A stretch of DNA of 64,000 bases from Usitatibacter rugosus (GCF_013003965.1 NZ_CP053069.1:2821419-2885418), one strand, 5' to 3'; shown: positions 23,456-34,081, counted from the first letter of the stretch. The notes: generated by a model from the letters alone, not told the origin. Numbers and translations: made by a program.

Positions 23456-24304
23456 CTAGCCCGCGCCGAAAAGCCGGCGCCAGAGCGAAGGCCGCTTGCC
23501 TGGCGGCGTGAGCCAAGCCTCGAACGCCTCGCCCCCCTCGTGATCGTGCGACCAGTACGCGAGCTCGCATCCGACCGACTCCGCGAGCTTTCGCATGCTG
23601 CCCTCGGAGAAGTACTGGATGTGCGCGGGTACGTGGTTGTACGAGTACTTCCGCCAGGCTTCGAGATCGCCTTCGCGCCACTCGCGCGGGCGATGCGGGG
23701 CGGTGATGAAGATCACGCCATCGGGTGCAAGCCGCGCGCGGCATTCGGCCAGCACCGAGCGCGGATCGACGAGATGCTCGATCACGTGCGTCATCGAGAT
23801 GAGCTGGAACGGCGCGTAAGGGTCGATGGCCGCGTCGGACACGTAGCCGTGCACGTACTTGTCGACCCAGGGGCACGCCTCCACCGCTTCGGGCGAGACG
23901 TCCTGCGCCACGGTCTTGTGCTGGGCCCCGCGAAGCTTTGCCGCGCGGCACATCCATGCCAACCCCGCACCCACCTCGAGCACGCGAACGCCGGCGGACA
24001 TGTTCCAGCCGCGTTCCTTCGCGAGGCGGTCGAAGCAGTGGCCGATGTACTCGAGGATCGCCTCGACGCGCTTCGGATCCGTGTATTCGTCGCCGAACTG
24101 GCCGTTCTCGACGTAGAGCGCGCGAAGATCGGCATCGGTCGGCGCGGGCGAGAGGTAGATCAGCTTGCAGCTGCCGCAGCGCGCGAGGTCGTAGCCCTTG
24201 CGCGAGAACGCGTAGCCGACCGTGTTCTCCAGGGTGCCGTACGAAGTGCCGCGCTCCGCGCAGCCGAGCGGACACGGGCGGACGACGGGATCGTCAACGC
24301 CCAC
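23456..24304 (-). CDS. class I SAM-dependent methyltransferase with N-terminal zinc ribbon
   Basis: A 282-residue protein with CPLGC...CGSCKLIYLSP at the N terminus, the zinc-ribbon head typical of sugar C-methyltransferase-like proteins, followed by the SAM fold: VLEVGAGLAWMCRAA, then ISMTHVIEHLVDPRSVLAECRARLAPDGVIFITAP. A loop with YNHVPAHIQYFSEGSM matches methyltransferases from O-antigen or glycan clusters. The start lies 11 bp inside the upstream oxygenase gene on the same strand. The target is probably a nucleotide-sugar or glycan residue; this rests on context. Confidence 0.82.
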   Translation of the reverse strand: MGVDDPVVRPCPLGCAERGTSYGTLENTVGYAFSRKGYDLARCGSCKLIYLSPAPTDADLRALYVENGQFGDEYTDPKRVEAILEYIGHCFDRLAKERGWNMSAGVRVLEVGAGLAWMCRAAKLRGAQHKTVAQDVSPEAVEACPWVDKYVHGYVSDAAIDPYAPFQLISMTHVIEHLVDPRSVLAECRARLAPDGVIFITAPHRPREWREGDLEAWRKYSYNHVPAHIQYFSEGSMRKLAESVGCELAYWSHDHEGGEAFEAWLTPPGKRPSLWRRLFGAG

Positions 24305-25292
24305 GAAGCCCCATCCGGCTCAGCATCGTGGTCATGCGGTACTTGATCCGGTGCAGCATCATGATGAAGCGCCACGAGCGCGAGGCGAGGATCCGGTTGT
24401 AGTCGTGCATCGGCGTCGCGAGCGCATCGCGCCGCATCGTCACGATGTCGCGCAAGCGCTGCTCCTTCTCGACCAGCAGCTTCTGGTACATGCGCAGGAG
24501 CCCGTCGCGGCTGGCGAGCGCGACCTGGATGTCCTCGGCGTCCTTGGCGGTGAGCGTCGTGCCCGCGGCAACGCGCTCCGGGGGAGGCGCGGGCACGTAG
24601 AACGTCGTGTGCGGCGCGACGACCTCCTCGGCCGGGCGATCCTTTGTGTACAGGTAGATGGAGAAGGACTTGCGCGAGATCCCCTTCTTCGCTTCCGGCA
24701 GCACGATGCGCTTGAAACCGTGCCACGAGTATTCGTTGGTCTCGAAGATCACGGCGCGATTGAAGAGCGGGAGGAAGGATTTCACCTGATTCGCCTTGGG
24801 CGTCCACGGATCGGAGTGCAGCTCGATCAACCCGCCCCAGGACTCTTCCCACTCCTTGTTGAGATACACGAGCAGGTTCACCCGGCGATGCAGCATGCGC
24901 CGCTCGTCGATGTTGAAGTCAACGTGCACGTCGAGTCCCTGGCCGTCGAGATTTTCGTGCGTGCCGCCCCCGAAGAGCGCCTCGTCGGCAATGAGGTCCG
25001 GGATGCCGGTGAGCTCCGACATCGCATCCAGGAACGGCTTGGAGTTGATGTACCGGTAGAAGTCGCGGTAGCCGGAACTGATGCCGCTCACGTGCTCGAA
25101 CACCGCCTTGCGGCCCACCTCGCCATGCTCGTTCAGCGCCTTGCGCGTGTCGAACGGCGGGAAATCGCGGAGCAGCCCTTCGGCCACCGCGGGATCGAGG
25201 AAGTCCTCGACGACCACGTGGCGGAAGGGAGTGGCGCCCTGGAAGGAATGCTGGGTGTCGAGGGCGTTCGAGAGGACTTCGGTGCGGATCAT
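24294..25292 (-). CDS. 2-oxoglutarate/Fe(II)-dependent dioxygenase with C-terminal helical tail
   Basis: Predicted non-heme iron oxygenase of the 2OG-FeII_Oxy (prolyl hydroxylase-like) family. The metal triad is visible as HVD (His123, Asp125) and His191 in EYSWHGF, and the 2-oxoglutarate-binding Arg207 in SRKSFSIY. The 332-residue length includes an extra basic helical tail (about 255-332) ending ASRSWRFIMMLHRIKYRM, which resembles the SWR-type tails of glycosyltransferase-associated proteins. It is transcribed with two methyltransferases on the minus strand. Hydroxylation of a sugar or lipid-linked glycan is plausible but not shown. Confidence 0.82.
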   Translation of the reverse strand: MIRTEVLSNALDTQHSFQGATPFRHVVVEDFLDPAVAEGLLRDFPPFDTRKALNEHGEVGRKAVFEHVSGISSGYRDFYRYINSKPFLDAMSELTGIPDLIADEALFGGGTHENLDGQGLDVHVDFNIDERRMLHRRVNLLVYLNKEWEESWGGLIELHSDPWTPKANQVKSFLPLFNRAVIFETNEYSWHGFKRIVLPEAKKGISRKSFSIYLYTKDRPAEEVVAPHTTFYVPAPPPERVAAGTTLTAKDAEDIQVALASRDGLLRMYQKLLVEKEQRLRDIVTMRRDALATPMHDYNRILASRSWRFIMMLHRIKYRMTTMLSRMGLRGR

Positions 25293-25326
25293 CGGGAGCC
25301 TGTTTGTTCGCCTGGGAATGCGTCCG

Positions 25327-26154
25327 TCAAAAGGTGGGGGCGATGACGATGCCCTTTTCCTTGCTCGGCAGCGTCACCTCGATGTGGAGGTTGCGCTGCA
25401 ACACGGGGAACTTGCGTTCGAAGAATCGAAGGATCGCCGATATCTTGGGCCCTGCGTAGTAGTCGTCCACGTAGATCGCCTTGTGGATCTTGAAGTCCGG
25501 GGACAACAGCGAGAAGTACACCCACAGCTCGCGCAGGGAGAACTCCTTCCAATGGGGCCCGTACGTGGGCACCCGGAGGATTTCCTCCACGGGCAGCGCG
25601 CTTCCATATCCATGCAAGGTACGGCGGAATCCCCACGCGCGCCCCTTCACCGAATAATAGTTGGGTGTCGTCACGACGATGACGCCGCCGGGAGCGAGCA
25701 GCCGGTACATCTCCTTCCACATCGCGACCGGGTTGAAAGTGATGTGCTCGATGATCTCCGTGAAGAGGATCACGTCGAAGGTGCCATCCGGGATCGCGCT
25801 GAAAGCGGTGGGCGCCTCGAGGTCCTCGTAGGAAATCCGCTCGATGCCGTGCGCGGCCGCCAGGGACTTGACGGCCGGATTCTCGATCGTGATCGGAAAA
25901 TCCGCCGCCGTGACCCGGTAGCCGTCCTGTGCGTACAGGAGGGCCTGGTGCAGCCAATGGGCACCGACATCGAGGACCCGCTGCCCGCGGCGCTCGTGGG
26001 TCTCCTCGAAGATGCGCTTCGTTTCCTTGAAACGGCGGAAGTGCCAGGCGAGATAGCCGAAATCGGTTCCACCGTGGTCACGGAAGATCCATGCCACGCG
26101 ATCGAGTTCCGGGTCAAAGGTCGCGGCCAGTGCCGCGTCGGGCGTTTCGGGCAT
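25327..26154 (-). CDS. class I SAM-dependent methyltransferase
   Basis: A 275-residue protein starting MPETPDAALAATFDPELDR. SAM motif I is RVLDVGAHWLHQALLYAQDG, with histidine in place of the usual glycines; later TFDVILFTEIIEHITFNPVAMWKEMYRLLAPGGVIVVTTPN gives motifs II-III. A C-terminal extension with PTYGPHWKEFSLRELWVYF is shared with methyltransferases of capsule and LPS clusters. It precedes the oxygenase by 34 bp on the same strand, and is divergent from the large glycosyltransferase at 26243. Substrate unknown. Confidence 0.82.
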   Translation of the reverse strand: MPETPDAALAATFDPELDRVAWIFRDHGGTDFGYLAWHFRRFKETKRIFEETHERRGQRVLDVGAHWLHQALLYAQDGYRVTAADFPITIENPAVKSLAAAHGIERISYEDLEAPTAFSAIPDGTFDVILFTEIIEHITFNPVAMWKEMYRLLAPGGVIVVTTPNYYSVKGRAWGFRRTLHGYGSALPVEEILRVPTYGPHWKEFSLRELWVYFSLLSPDFKIHKAIYVDDYYAGPKISAILRFFERKFPVLQRNLHIEVTLPSKEKGIVIAPTF

Positions 26155-26242
26155 AGATGGTGGCGAATGACGATCCGCGCGTGCCGGGAAATCCAGGGCG
26201 GATCGGATAAAATTACCGTTTATCTCAAGAGAATCGACGGCC

Positions 26243-28105
26243 TTGCTGACGGTCATTATCCCGGTTTTCCTCGGGCTGCGCGAAACGCAACGGTGCATCG
26301 AGAGCGTCCTCGCCGCGCGTTGCGAAACGGCGCACGAAGTGACCGTGGTCGACGACGCGAGCCCCGACGCGGAGATCTCCGCCTGGCTGGGGAAGGTCGA
26401 ACGCAGCGGCCGCATCCGCCTCATCGTGCACCCCGCCAACCGCGGCTTCGTGGCCTCGGTGAACGAGGGCATGGAGGGCGCGTCGGGCGACGTGGTGCTG
26501 CTGAATAGCGATACCGAGGTCGCCGACGGCTGGCTCGATCGCCTCGTGGCCTGCGCGAAGCGCGAGTCGCGCGCAGGCACCGTCACGCCCTTCTCGAACA
26601 ACGCCACCATCTGCAGCTATCCGCGCTCGGGCGAGTCGAACGCGCTACCCGCGGGAACGACCACCGCGGCCATGGACCAGTTGTTCGCCACGACGAACGC
26701 CGGCCAGTCCATCGACATTCCCACCGCGGTGGGCTTCTGCATGCTCATCACCCGCGAATGCCGCGAGGCGGTGGGGCCATTCGACGAAGAGGCCTTCGGC
26801 CAGGGCTATGGCGAGGAAGTGGACTTCTGCATGCGCGCCACGCGGCTGGGCTTCCGTAACCTGCTCTGCGCGGACACGTTCGTGTTCCACGAGGGCGAGG
26901 TGTCGTTCGGCAAGTCGGGGACCGAACGGCGCCTGGCCGCGCAGAATATCGTGGACGGGCGCTACCCCGAGTTCCAGTCGCGGTTGCGGGAGTTCCTCGA
27001 GCATGAGCCTGCGCGGGCGCTGCGCCGTGGCGTGGACCTCGAGCGGCTGCGCACGTCCCAGAAGCCCGTTGTCCTGTTCGTCTCGCACGATTGGGGCGGC
27101 GGCGTGCAAAAGCACGTGGACGCGCTCGCCGACCTCGTATCGGCCGATGCCGAGGTTCTGCTGCTGCAGCCGACGCATGGCGGAAACCTCACGCTCAAGT
27201 GGCTCCGCCGCGGCGAGGAGTTCCGCGCCTGGTTCGATCGCCTGGAGCCGGACCTCGTGGCGCTGCTCCGCTCGCTCGCCGTATCGCGCGTGCACTACCA
27301 CCACGTGCACGGCCTGCCGCGCGAGATCCTCGGGCTGGCCGACCGCCTCTCGGTCCCCTTCGATGTCACGCTGCACGACTACACCGCGTATTGCCCGCAG
27401 TACCACCTCGGCGACGAACGCGGCCGCTACTGCGGCGAGCCCGACACCGCGGGCTGCGAAGCCTGCGTGCGCCGCCGGCCGCATGCGTGGGGCATCAGCG
27501 TCGTGCAGTGGCGCGAGACCTTCGAGGCCTTCCTGCGCCGCGCCGATCGCCTGCTCGCGCCCTCGCACGATCTCGCCTTGCGCATCGTCGCCCGCTATCC
27601 CGGCCTTCCCGTGCAGGAATGGCCGCACTTCGAGGCCGTGCCGGAAGCGATGCCTCCGGCGTTTCGCATCGTGCTGCTGGGCGGCCTGTCCACGGTGAAG
27701 GGTCTCGACGTCCTCGAAGCCTGCGTGCACGACGCGATCCGTCGCCGCCTGCCGCTGCACTTCCGCGTGATCGGCCACCTCGGCAGGGGGCTCGCGCAGT
27801 GGCCCGAAGCCCCGCTGTCGATCACGGGCTCGTACCCGGACGCGCGCCTCGACGAGTTGCTGTCGCTCGAGCGCGCCGATGCCGTGCTCTTCCTGTCCCA
27901 GGTCCCGGAGAGCTATTCGTACACGCTCACCGTGGCCATGCGCTCCGGCGCCCCGATCGTGGCACCCGATTTCGGAGCCTTCCCCGAGCGGCTCAAGGGC
28001 TCGCGCTCGGCCGTGCTGTTCCCGCTCGCGACGCCGCCCGCGGGCATCAACGATCTCCTCCTCGATCTCCTGAGCCCCGCGGTGCGCACCGCGGCGGGCG
28101 ACTGA
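26243..28105 (+). CDS. bifunctional glycosyltransferase: GT2 domain fused to GT4-like domain
   Basis: A 620-residue cytoplasmic enzyme with two catalytic modules. Residues 1-240 form a GT2 domain: [29 protein letters not shown], an S-D-T metal motif in LLNSDTEV, and a late [12 protein letters not shown]. Residues about 265-615 form a GT-B fold domain: [36 protein letters not shown], with a small Cys group ([16 protein letters not shown]), and a C-terminal [22 protein letters not shown] nucleotide-sugar site. The only start fitting the frame is TTG at 26243. It probably adds two successive sugars to a surface glycan. The next gene is 4 bp downstream. Confidence 0.88.
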   Translation: MLTVIIPVFLGLRETQRCIESVLAARCETAHEVTVVDDASPDAEISAWLGKVERSGRIRLIVHPANRGFVASVNEGMEGASGDVVLLNSDTEVADGWLDRLVACAKRESRAGTVTPFSNNATICSYPRSGESNALPAGTTTAAMDQLFATTNAGQSIDIPTAVGFCMLITRECREAVGPFDEEAFGQGYGEEVDFCMRATRLGFRNLLCADTFVFHEGEVSFGKSGTERRLAAQNIVDGRYPEFQSRLREFLEHEPARALRRGVDLERLRTSQKPVVLFVSHDWGGGVQKHVDALADLVSADAEVLLLQPTHGGNLTLKWLRRGEEFRAWFDRLEPDLVALLRSLAVSRVHYHHVHGLPREILGLADRLSVPFDVTLHDYTAYCPQYHLGDERGRYCGEPDTAGCEACVRRRPHAWGISVVQWRETFEAFLRRADRLLAPSHDLALRIVARYPGLPVQEWPHFEAVPEAMPPAFRIVLLGGLSTVKGLDVLEACVHDAIRRRLPLHFRVIGHLGRGLAQWPEAPLSITGSYPDARLDELLSLERADAVLFLSQVPESYSYTLTVAMRSGAPIVAPDFGAFPERLKGSRSAVLFPLATPPAGINDLLLDLLSPAVRTAAGD

Positions 28106-28109
28106 CGCG

Positions 28110-30641
28110 ATGCTGCCAGAGGCCTACCGCCGCCAGTATCTCCAGCCGCTCGGCCCTCGCCGCACTCCGGACCCCACGCTTCCGAATGTGACGCCCGTGC
28201 ATTGGTACGCCCTGCGTGAGCCGCCCCGTCCCGTGAGCCTCGGCGATCTCTACGACGCGGGCGTGCGTTCGGGCCACGGCGAATCGCGCGCGCTGCTCGC
28301 CGATCGGGCGCATGGCCACGACGCCCACGACGCGTTCATGCAGCAGCGCATCGGCGAGCTCCACCAGCAGCTGAGGGATCGGGATCGAATCCTCGCCGAG
28401 TTCGGCCAGTCGCACGCGGTGCAGATCGCGCACCTCGAAGCCGCAGTGACCGCCTCTCGCGACCACGTCGCGCGTTTCCAGCAAAGCACCAGCTGGCGCA
28501 TCACGGCGCCTCTGCGCTTTGCCGTCCGGGGCGCCCATCGGGTAGCCCGCATGGGCCGCAGCGCTGCCCACCAGGCGCGGCTGCTGCCGATCCGCATGGC
28601 CACCGCGCGCCAGATCCTTCGCAATGAAGGCGCCGGCGCCCTCGCCCGCAAGGTGACGCGCTTCCTGCTCGAGGACCGCGCCGCCGTCGGCTCCCTCGCC
28701 CCGCGTGCCGGGCTCGAGCCGGCGATCGGCCCGCTCGTCGTCTCCTCCTCGCAAACGCCGCGCGTCTCCGTGATCGTCCCGACGTACGGCCAGGACCTCC
28801 ACACGTTCACGTGCCTGAAGGCACTCGCCCGCGAAGCCGCGAAAGTTCCGCTCGAGGTGATCGTAATGGACGATCACGCGCCGAAGCCCGCCGCGGAAGC
28901 GCTCGCCTCCGTGCAGGGCGTTCGCTTCGAGCGCAACCCGCAGAACCTGGGCTTCCTCGGCAACACCAACCGCGGCGCCTCATTCGCGAGCGGCGAATAC
29001 CTCCTCTTCCTGAACAACGATGCCGTCGTCGCCGAGGGCGCGCTGCAAGCGATGCTCGACGTATTCGATCGTGAAAAGGACGCCGGCGCGGTGGGCGCGA
29101 AGCTCGTCTTCCCGGACGGACGCCTGCAGGAAGCCGGCGGCATCGTCTGGCGCGACGGGTCCGCCTGGAACTACGGCCGCGGCGACAACCCGGCCAAGCC
29201 CGAGTACTCGTACCTGCGCGAGGCGGACTACTGCTCGGGCGCCTGCCTGATGGTGCCGCGCGCGCTCTTCGAAAAACTGGGCGGCTTCGACGCGCGCTAC
29301 CAGCCGGCCTACTACGAGGACACGGACCTCTGCTTCCAGGTCCGCGCCGCGGGGCTGAAGGTCTACTACCAGCCCGCCGCCGAAGTGGTGCACTTCGAGG
29401 GCGTGTCGCACGGCACGGGTCTCGACACCGGCATCAAGCGCTACCAGGTGGTGAACCGCGAGCAGTTCCACGAGAAGTGGCGCACGGTGCTCGCGAGCCA
29501 CGGCGTGAACGGCCTGCTGCCCCGCCTCGAGCGCGACCGTGCTGCCAACCGCCGCATCCTGTTCATCGACGCCTGCATGCTCACGCCCGACCACGACTCG
29601 GGCTCGGTGCGCACCTGGCAGCTCCTGCGCGTGATGCGGGCGATGGGCTGCAAGGTCACGTTCGTCGCCGACAACCTCGAGTACCGCGCGCCCTATACCG
29701 CGGACCTCGCGCAGGAAGGCGTGGAGGTGCTGCACGCGCCGCACATCGGCTCCATCGAGGCCTACATCGAGGAGCACGCCAGCGAGTTCGACGCGATCGT
29801 GCTGGTGCGCTACTACGTGGCGCTGCGCTACATCGACGCCGTGCGCCGCCACGCTCCGCACGCCCAGCTCATCTTCGACACGGTCGACCTCCACTTCCTG
29901 CGCACCCGACGGCAAGCGGAGCTCGACGGCGATCGCGCCGCGGCGCGCCAGTCCCAGGTGATCCACGACCAGGAGCTGGACTGCATCCGGCGCTGCGACG
30001 TCACTTGGGTCGTGAGCACCGTGGAGCAGGAGGTCCTCGCGCGCGAGGCGCCGGCCGCCCGCGTGATCATCCAGACCAACATCCACGAAACGGCGCCGGA
30101 TGTGGCCCCGTTCGCGGGCCGCGAAGGCCTGCTCTTCGTCGGCGGCTACCGCCATCCACCGAACGTCGACGCGGCCACCTGGTATGCCCGCGAGATCCTC
30201 CCGCACATCCGCCGCCTGCTGCCCGGCGTGACGAGCTATTTCATCGGCAGCAACCCGCCCCAATCCGTCCTCGACCTTGCGCAGGAAGGCCTGGAGGTAG
30301 TCGGCTTCGTCCCCGAGCTGGAGCCGTGGTTCTCGCGCGTGCGCCTGTCGATCTCGCCGCTGCGCTACGGAGCGGGCGTCAAGGGCAAGGTGAACCAGGC
30401 CATGAGCCACGGGCTGCCGATGGTCGCCACGCACGCCTCCGTGGAAGGCATGCACCTGGAGGACGGCCGCGAGGTGCTCATCGCCGAGACGCCCGAGGCC
30501 TTCGCCGAGGCCGTCGCCCGCCTGTACCGGGACGAGGCGCTGTGGGGCCGCCTTTCGGAGGCCGGCCGCGCCAATGTGCGCGACCATTTCTCGCCGGACG
30601 TCGCGGCGCGGGCGCTGGAAGCGACGTTCGCCGCCCGCTAG
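28110..30641 (+). CDS. large fused glycosyltransferase: coiled-coil, GT2 and GT4 domains
   Basis: An 843-residue protein. Residues about 80-125 form a coiled coil followed by [11 protein letters not shown], a motif common in rhamnan and capsule glycosyltransferases. Residues about 217-450 are GT2 ([38 protein letters not shown]). Residues about 480-843 are GT-B family 4 ([54 protein letters not shown]). It follows the other fused transferase after 4 bp, so the pair is one operon. Such triple-module enzymes often build repeat-unit polysaccharides; the sugars cannot be named from sequence. Confidence 0.88.
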   Translation: MLPEAYRRQYLQPLGPRRTPDPTLPNVTPVHWYALREPPRPVSLGDLYDAGVRSGHGESRALLADRAHGHDAHDAFMQQRIGELHQQLRDRDRILAEFGQSHAVQIAHLEAAVTASRDHVARFQQSTSWRITAPLRFAVRGAHRVARMGRSAAHQARLLPIRMATARQILRNEGAGALARKVTRFLLEDRAAVGSLAPRAGLEPAIGPLVVSSSQTPRVSVIVPTYGQDLHTFTCLKALAREAAKVPLEVIVMDDHAPKPAAEALASVQGVRFERNPQNLGFLGNTNRGASFASGEYLLFLNNDAVVAEGALQAMLDVFDREKDAGAVGAKLVFPDGRLQEAGGIVWRDGSAWNYGRGDNPAKPEYSYLREADYCSGACLMVPRALFEKLGGFDARYQPAYYEDTDLCFQVRAAGLKVYYQPAAEVVHFEGVSHGTGLDTGIKRYQVVNREQFHEKWRTVLASHGVNGLLPRLERDRAANRRILFIDACMLTPDHDSGSVRTWQLLRVMRAMGCKVTFVADNLEYRAPYTADLAQEGVEVLHAPHIGSIEAYIEEHASEFDAIVLVRYYVALRYIDAVRRHAPHAQLIFDTVDLHFLRTRRQAELDGDRAAARQSQVIHDQELDCIRRCDVTWVVSTVEQEVLAREAPAARVIIQTNIHETAPDVAPFAGREGLLFVGGYRHPPNVDAATWYAREILPHIRRLLPGVTSYFIGSNPPQSVLDLAQEGLEVVGFVPELEPWFSRVRLSISPLRYGAGVKGKVNQAMSHGLPMVATHASVEGMHLEDGREVLIAETPEAFAEAVARLYRDEALWGRLSEAGRANVRDHFSPDVAARALEATFAAR

Positions 30642-30749
30642 GGCAGCGGCAGCGCCGACCTTCGCGTATCATCGCCGGCAGGGACCCAAGGCCGGAATCC
30701 AACATCGGTCGCCGGGCGTAGAAGACAAGAATATGAGGCCGCACACCCC

Positions 30750-33011
30750 GTGAAGATCGGCTCCTTCATCCCCCGCTTTTCCTTCCGCGAGCTGCTGCGC
30801 ATCGGCATCGGCGTGCTCGTGGTCCTCATGTTCGTGGCGCACGAAGCGGAATGGTTTCCGATGCGCCTCATCACGCAGATGGAGCTCATCACCTACGACG
30901 CGAGGCTGAGGGCCTTCATGCCCAACCGGCCCGACAGCCGCGTGGTGATCCTGGACATCGACGAGAAGAGCCTCAACGCCGAGGGCCGCTGGCCCTGGAG
31001 CCGCGACAAGCTCGCGATGATGGTGAAGCAGCTCTTCGATACGTACAAGATCAAGGTCGTCGGCTTCGACGTGGCGTTCGCCGAAGCGGACAACAGCTCG
31101 GGGCTGAACAGCCTCGAGGCCCTGGGCAAGGCGGAGCTGCGCGACACCCCCGGCTACCAGGCCTTCCTCGAGCGGGCGCGCAAGACGCTCAACTACGACG
31201 CGCTCTTCGCCGAAGAGGTCTCCAAGTACCCCGTGGTGCTGGGCTTCTTCCTCGGCGGCAAGACGGACAAGTCGGGCGTGCTGCCCCCGCCGGTGCTGAA
31301 CACCGACGCGCTTCCGATCACCGACTACCGCCACCACGCGGCCTCGGGCTATAGCGGCAACATCCAGCTGCTGCAGGACGCCGCCACGGCCTCCGGTCAC
31401 CTCTACCCCGCGCTCGATTTCGACGGCACCACGCGGCGCGTCCCGATGTTCATGCGCTACGACAAGGGCTACTACGAAGCCATGTCGCTCGCCGTGACGC
31501 GCACCTACCTCGGCAACGTGCCGGTGAAGGTGCGTACCGAGACCCGGGGCACCAAGGGCACGGGCGTGGGCTGGATCCGCGAGCTGCAAGTGGGCGACCT
31601 CACCATCCCGCTCGACGACTCGATGACGGCGCTGATTCCCTACCGCGGCGCCAACGGGATGTTCCAGTACGTCTCGGCCACGGACGTGATCCACGGCGTG
31701 AAGCCGCTCACGGACAACAAGGGCGCCCCGCTCGACCTGAAGGACAAGATCGTCATCCTGGGCACCTCGGCCCAGGGCCTGCTCGACCTTCGCGCCACAC
31801 CCGTGCGCGAGGACTTCCCCGGCGTCGAAATCCACGCGAACCTCATCAGCGGCTTCCTCGACCGCACCATCAAGCACCGCCCGTTCGAGGTGCTCGGCAT
31901 CTCGGTGCTCACCATCGTGCTGCTGGGCTTCCCCTTCGCCGTGCTGATGCCGCGCATGAGCGCATTGGTCGGCACGGCCGTGATGTTCGGCCTCATCGTC
32001 GCGGTGATCGGCTTCAACGTGTACGAGTGGAAGGCGAACAACTACGTGCTGCCGCTGGCACCTCCCTTGTTGATGCTGGTCTTGCTGTACTTCATCAACA
32101 TGGCGTGGGGCTTCTTCGCGGAAGCGAGATCGCGGCGCCTCATCACGGGGCTGTTCGGCACCTACGTGCCGAAGGAGCTCGTGGCCGAGATGTCGAAGAA
32201 CCCCGGCGAATACTCGATGCGCGGCGAGACGCGCGAGATGACGGTGCTCTTCTCCGACGTGCGCGACTTCACCTCGATCTCGGAAGGCCTCACCGCCGAG
32301 CAGCTGAAGGACATGATGAACGCCTACCTCACCTCCATGACGGAGGAGGTGCAGGGCCACCGCGGCACGATCGACAAGTACATCGGCGATGCCATCATGG
32401 CCTTCTGGGGCGCCCCGCTGCCGGACAACGAGCATGCGAAGCACGCGCTGGAGACGGCGCTCGCCATGCAGAAGAAGATCCGCGACCTGGACGAATCCTT
32501 CATCAAGCGCGGCTGGCCGATCCTGCACATCGGCGTAGGCCTCAACTGCGGCCCGATGAACGTGGGCGACATGGGCTCGGCCTTCCGCCGCGCGTACACG
32601 GTGCTGGGCGACGCGGTGAACCTCGCGGCGCGCCTCGAGGGCCTCACCAAGCAATACGGCGCCAAGATCCTGGTCTCCAGCAACATCGTGACCGCCGTGG
32701 GCGGCTACGTGTACCGGGAGATGGACAAGGTCCGCGTGAAGGGCAAGAGCGAAGGCGTGGCGATCTACGAGCCGATCGGGCTCGCGAGCGAAGTCGGCGA
32801 CACGATGATGAAGGAAATCGATTCGTGGCACCGCGCGCTCGACCTCTACCGCAAGGCCAAGTTCGAGGAAGCGAAGGACGTGATCAAGCCCCTCGCCTAC
32901 GCCAACCCCGAGACCAAGATCTACAAGGTCTACCTCGAGCGCATCATCCACTTCCGCACGAATCCGCCCCCGGCCAACTGGGACGGCGTGTTCACGTTCA
33001 CCACGAAGTGA
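30750..33011 (+). CDS. CHASE2-domain class III adenylate cyclase
   Basis: A 753-residue inner-membrane signal protein starting with GTG. A first membrane helix (about 14-32) precedes a periplasmic CHASE2 sensor (about 40-360); further helices (about 370-445) lead to a cytoplasmic cyclase domain (about 480-680). The cyclase has metal motif LFSDVRDFTSISEGL, GDAIMAFWGAP, the substrate Lys region VRVKGKSEGVAIYEP and NLAARLEGL. The Lys favours ATP over GTP. A six-codon ORF (MRPHTP) ends on its start codon as GTGA. Its ligand is unknown. The downstream gene overlaps as GTGA, implying one operon. Confidence 0.92.
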   Translation: MKIGSFIPRFSFRELLRIGIGVLVVLMFVAHEAEWFPMRLITQMELITYDARLRAFMPNRPDSRVVILDIDEKSLNAEGRWPWSRDKLAMMVKQLFDTYKIKVVGFDVAFAEADNSSGLNSLEALGKAELRDTPGYQAFLERARKTLNYDALFAEEVSKYPVVLGFFLGGKTDKSGVLPPPVLNTDALPITDYRHHAASGYSGNIQLLQDAATASGHLYPALDFDGTTRRVPMFMRYDKGYYEAMSLAVTRTYLGNVPVKVRTETRGTKGTGVGWIRELQVGDLTIPLDDSMTALIPYRGANGMFQYVSATDVIHGVKPLTDNKGAPLDLKDKIVILGTSAQGLLDLRATPVREDFPGVEIHANLISGFLDRTIKHRPFEVLGISVLTIVLLGFPFAVLMPRMSALVGTAVMFGLIVAVIGFNVYEWKANNYVLPLAPPLLMLVLLYFINMAWGFFAEARSRRLITGLFGTYVPKELVAEMSKNPGEYSMRGETREMTVLFSDVRDFTSISEGLTAEQLKDMMNAYLTSMTEEVQGHRGTIDKYIGDAIMAFWGAPLPDNEHAKHALETALAMQKKIRDLDESFIKRGWPILHIGVGLNCGPMNVGDMGSAFRRAYTVLGDAVNLAARLEGLTKQYGAKILVSSNIVTAVGGYVYREMDKVRVKGKSEGVAIYEPIGLASEVGDTMMKEIDSWHRALDLYRKAKFEEAKDVIKPLAYANPETKIYKVYLERIIHFRTNPPPANWDGVFTFTTK

Positions 33012-34033
33012 CCGCCGCCGAGTACGTCTTCGGCGACGCCATTCCCGCCCCCGGCGAGTCGTTCGAGGCTGCGCCGGGGATCCGCTGGATCCGCATGCCC
33101 CTGCCGTTCGCGCTCGACCACATCAACCTGTGGCTGCTCGAGGACGGCGACGGCTGGACGATCGTCGACACCGGCTTCGGCACGCAGGTCACGTGGGACC
33201 TCTGGCTGCGGCATTTCGAGGGCACGATGGCCGGGCGCCCGGTGAAGAACGTCATCGTCACGCACTACCACCCGGATCACCTCGGCAGCGCTTCGTGGCT
33301 CGTGGAGCGCACCGCCGCGCCATTCTGGATGACCCTCGGTGAATACCTCTCGGGCCATGCGGCGCACGACGACACCGCGGGCTTCGACCGGCCCACGGGC
33401 ATCGAATTCTTCCGCGTGAATGGCCTCGACACTTCGCGCTTCCCCGAGAAGATGAAGAGCGGCAACGGCTACCGCCGCGGCGTGCCCACGATCCCGACGC
33501 AGTACCGCCGCATGATGGATGGCGACAAGCTCTCCATCGGCGGCCACGAGTGGCAGGTGATCACGGTCTTCGGCCATGCGCCCGAGCACGCCGCGCTCTA
33601 CTGCGCCTCGAAGAACGTGCTGATCTCCGGCGACCAGGTCCTGCCGCGCATCACGACCAACGTGGGCGTGTGGGGCAACCAGCCCGAGTCGAACCCGCTC
33701 GCGCTCTTCCTCGATTCCATCGGGCGCTTCCTGCCGCTGCCCGGGGATGCGCTGGTGCTGCCGTCGCACGACCGCGTGTTCCACGGATTGCATGGCCGCA
33801 TCGCGGAGCTGCGGGCCCATCACGCGGAACGGCTTGAGCGCCTCGTGGAGGCCTGCGCGAGTCCCGTGACCGCGCATGACGTCCTGCCGGTGCTCTTCAA
33901 GCGCACGCTGGACGACCACCAGCTGATGTTCGCCATGGGCGAGGCCATCGCGCATCTCCACTACCTGCAGTTCCGCGGGCAGCTGAAACGCGAGACGAGC
34001 AGCGACGGCGTGCGGCGTTTTTCTCGCGCCTAG
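33008..34033 (+). CDS. metallo-beta-lactamase-fold hydrolase
   Basis: A 341-residue cytoplasmic MBL-fold protein, GTG start overlapping the cyclase stop as GTGA. It has the zinc motif THYHPDHLG, then GHAPEHAAL (His), ISGDQVLPR (bridging Asp) and a distal PSHDRVF. The sequence between, with FPEKMKSGNGYRRG, is an insertion of unknown role. It belongs to the glyoxalase II-like branch; the substrate is not known. Coupling to an adenylate cyclase raises the idea of a signalling-linked hydrolase, but this is only context. The stop lies 11 bp before a large inverted repeat. Confidence 0.85.
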   Translation: MTAAEYVFGDAIPAPGESFEAAPGIRWIRMPLPFALDHINLWLLEDGDGWTIVDTGFGTQVTWDLWLRHFEGTMAGRPVKNVIVTHYHPDHLGSASWLVERTAAPFWMTLGEYLSGHAAHDDTAGFDRPTGIEFFRVNGLDTSRFPEKMKSGNGYRRGVPTIPTQYRRMMDGDKLSIGGHEWQVITVFGHAPEHAALYCASKNVLISGDQVLPRITTNVGVWGNQPESNPLALFLDSIGRFLPLPGDALVLPSHDRVFHGLHGRIAELRAHHAERLERLVEACASPVTAHDVLPVLFKRTLDDHQLMFAMGEAIAHLHYLQFRGQLKRETSSDGVRRFSRA

Positions 34034-34081
34034 TTTCTCGCTCGCGCTGTACCCGCAGATGTACCCCTTAGAGGCCAGAAG

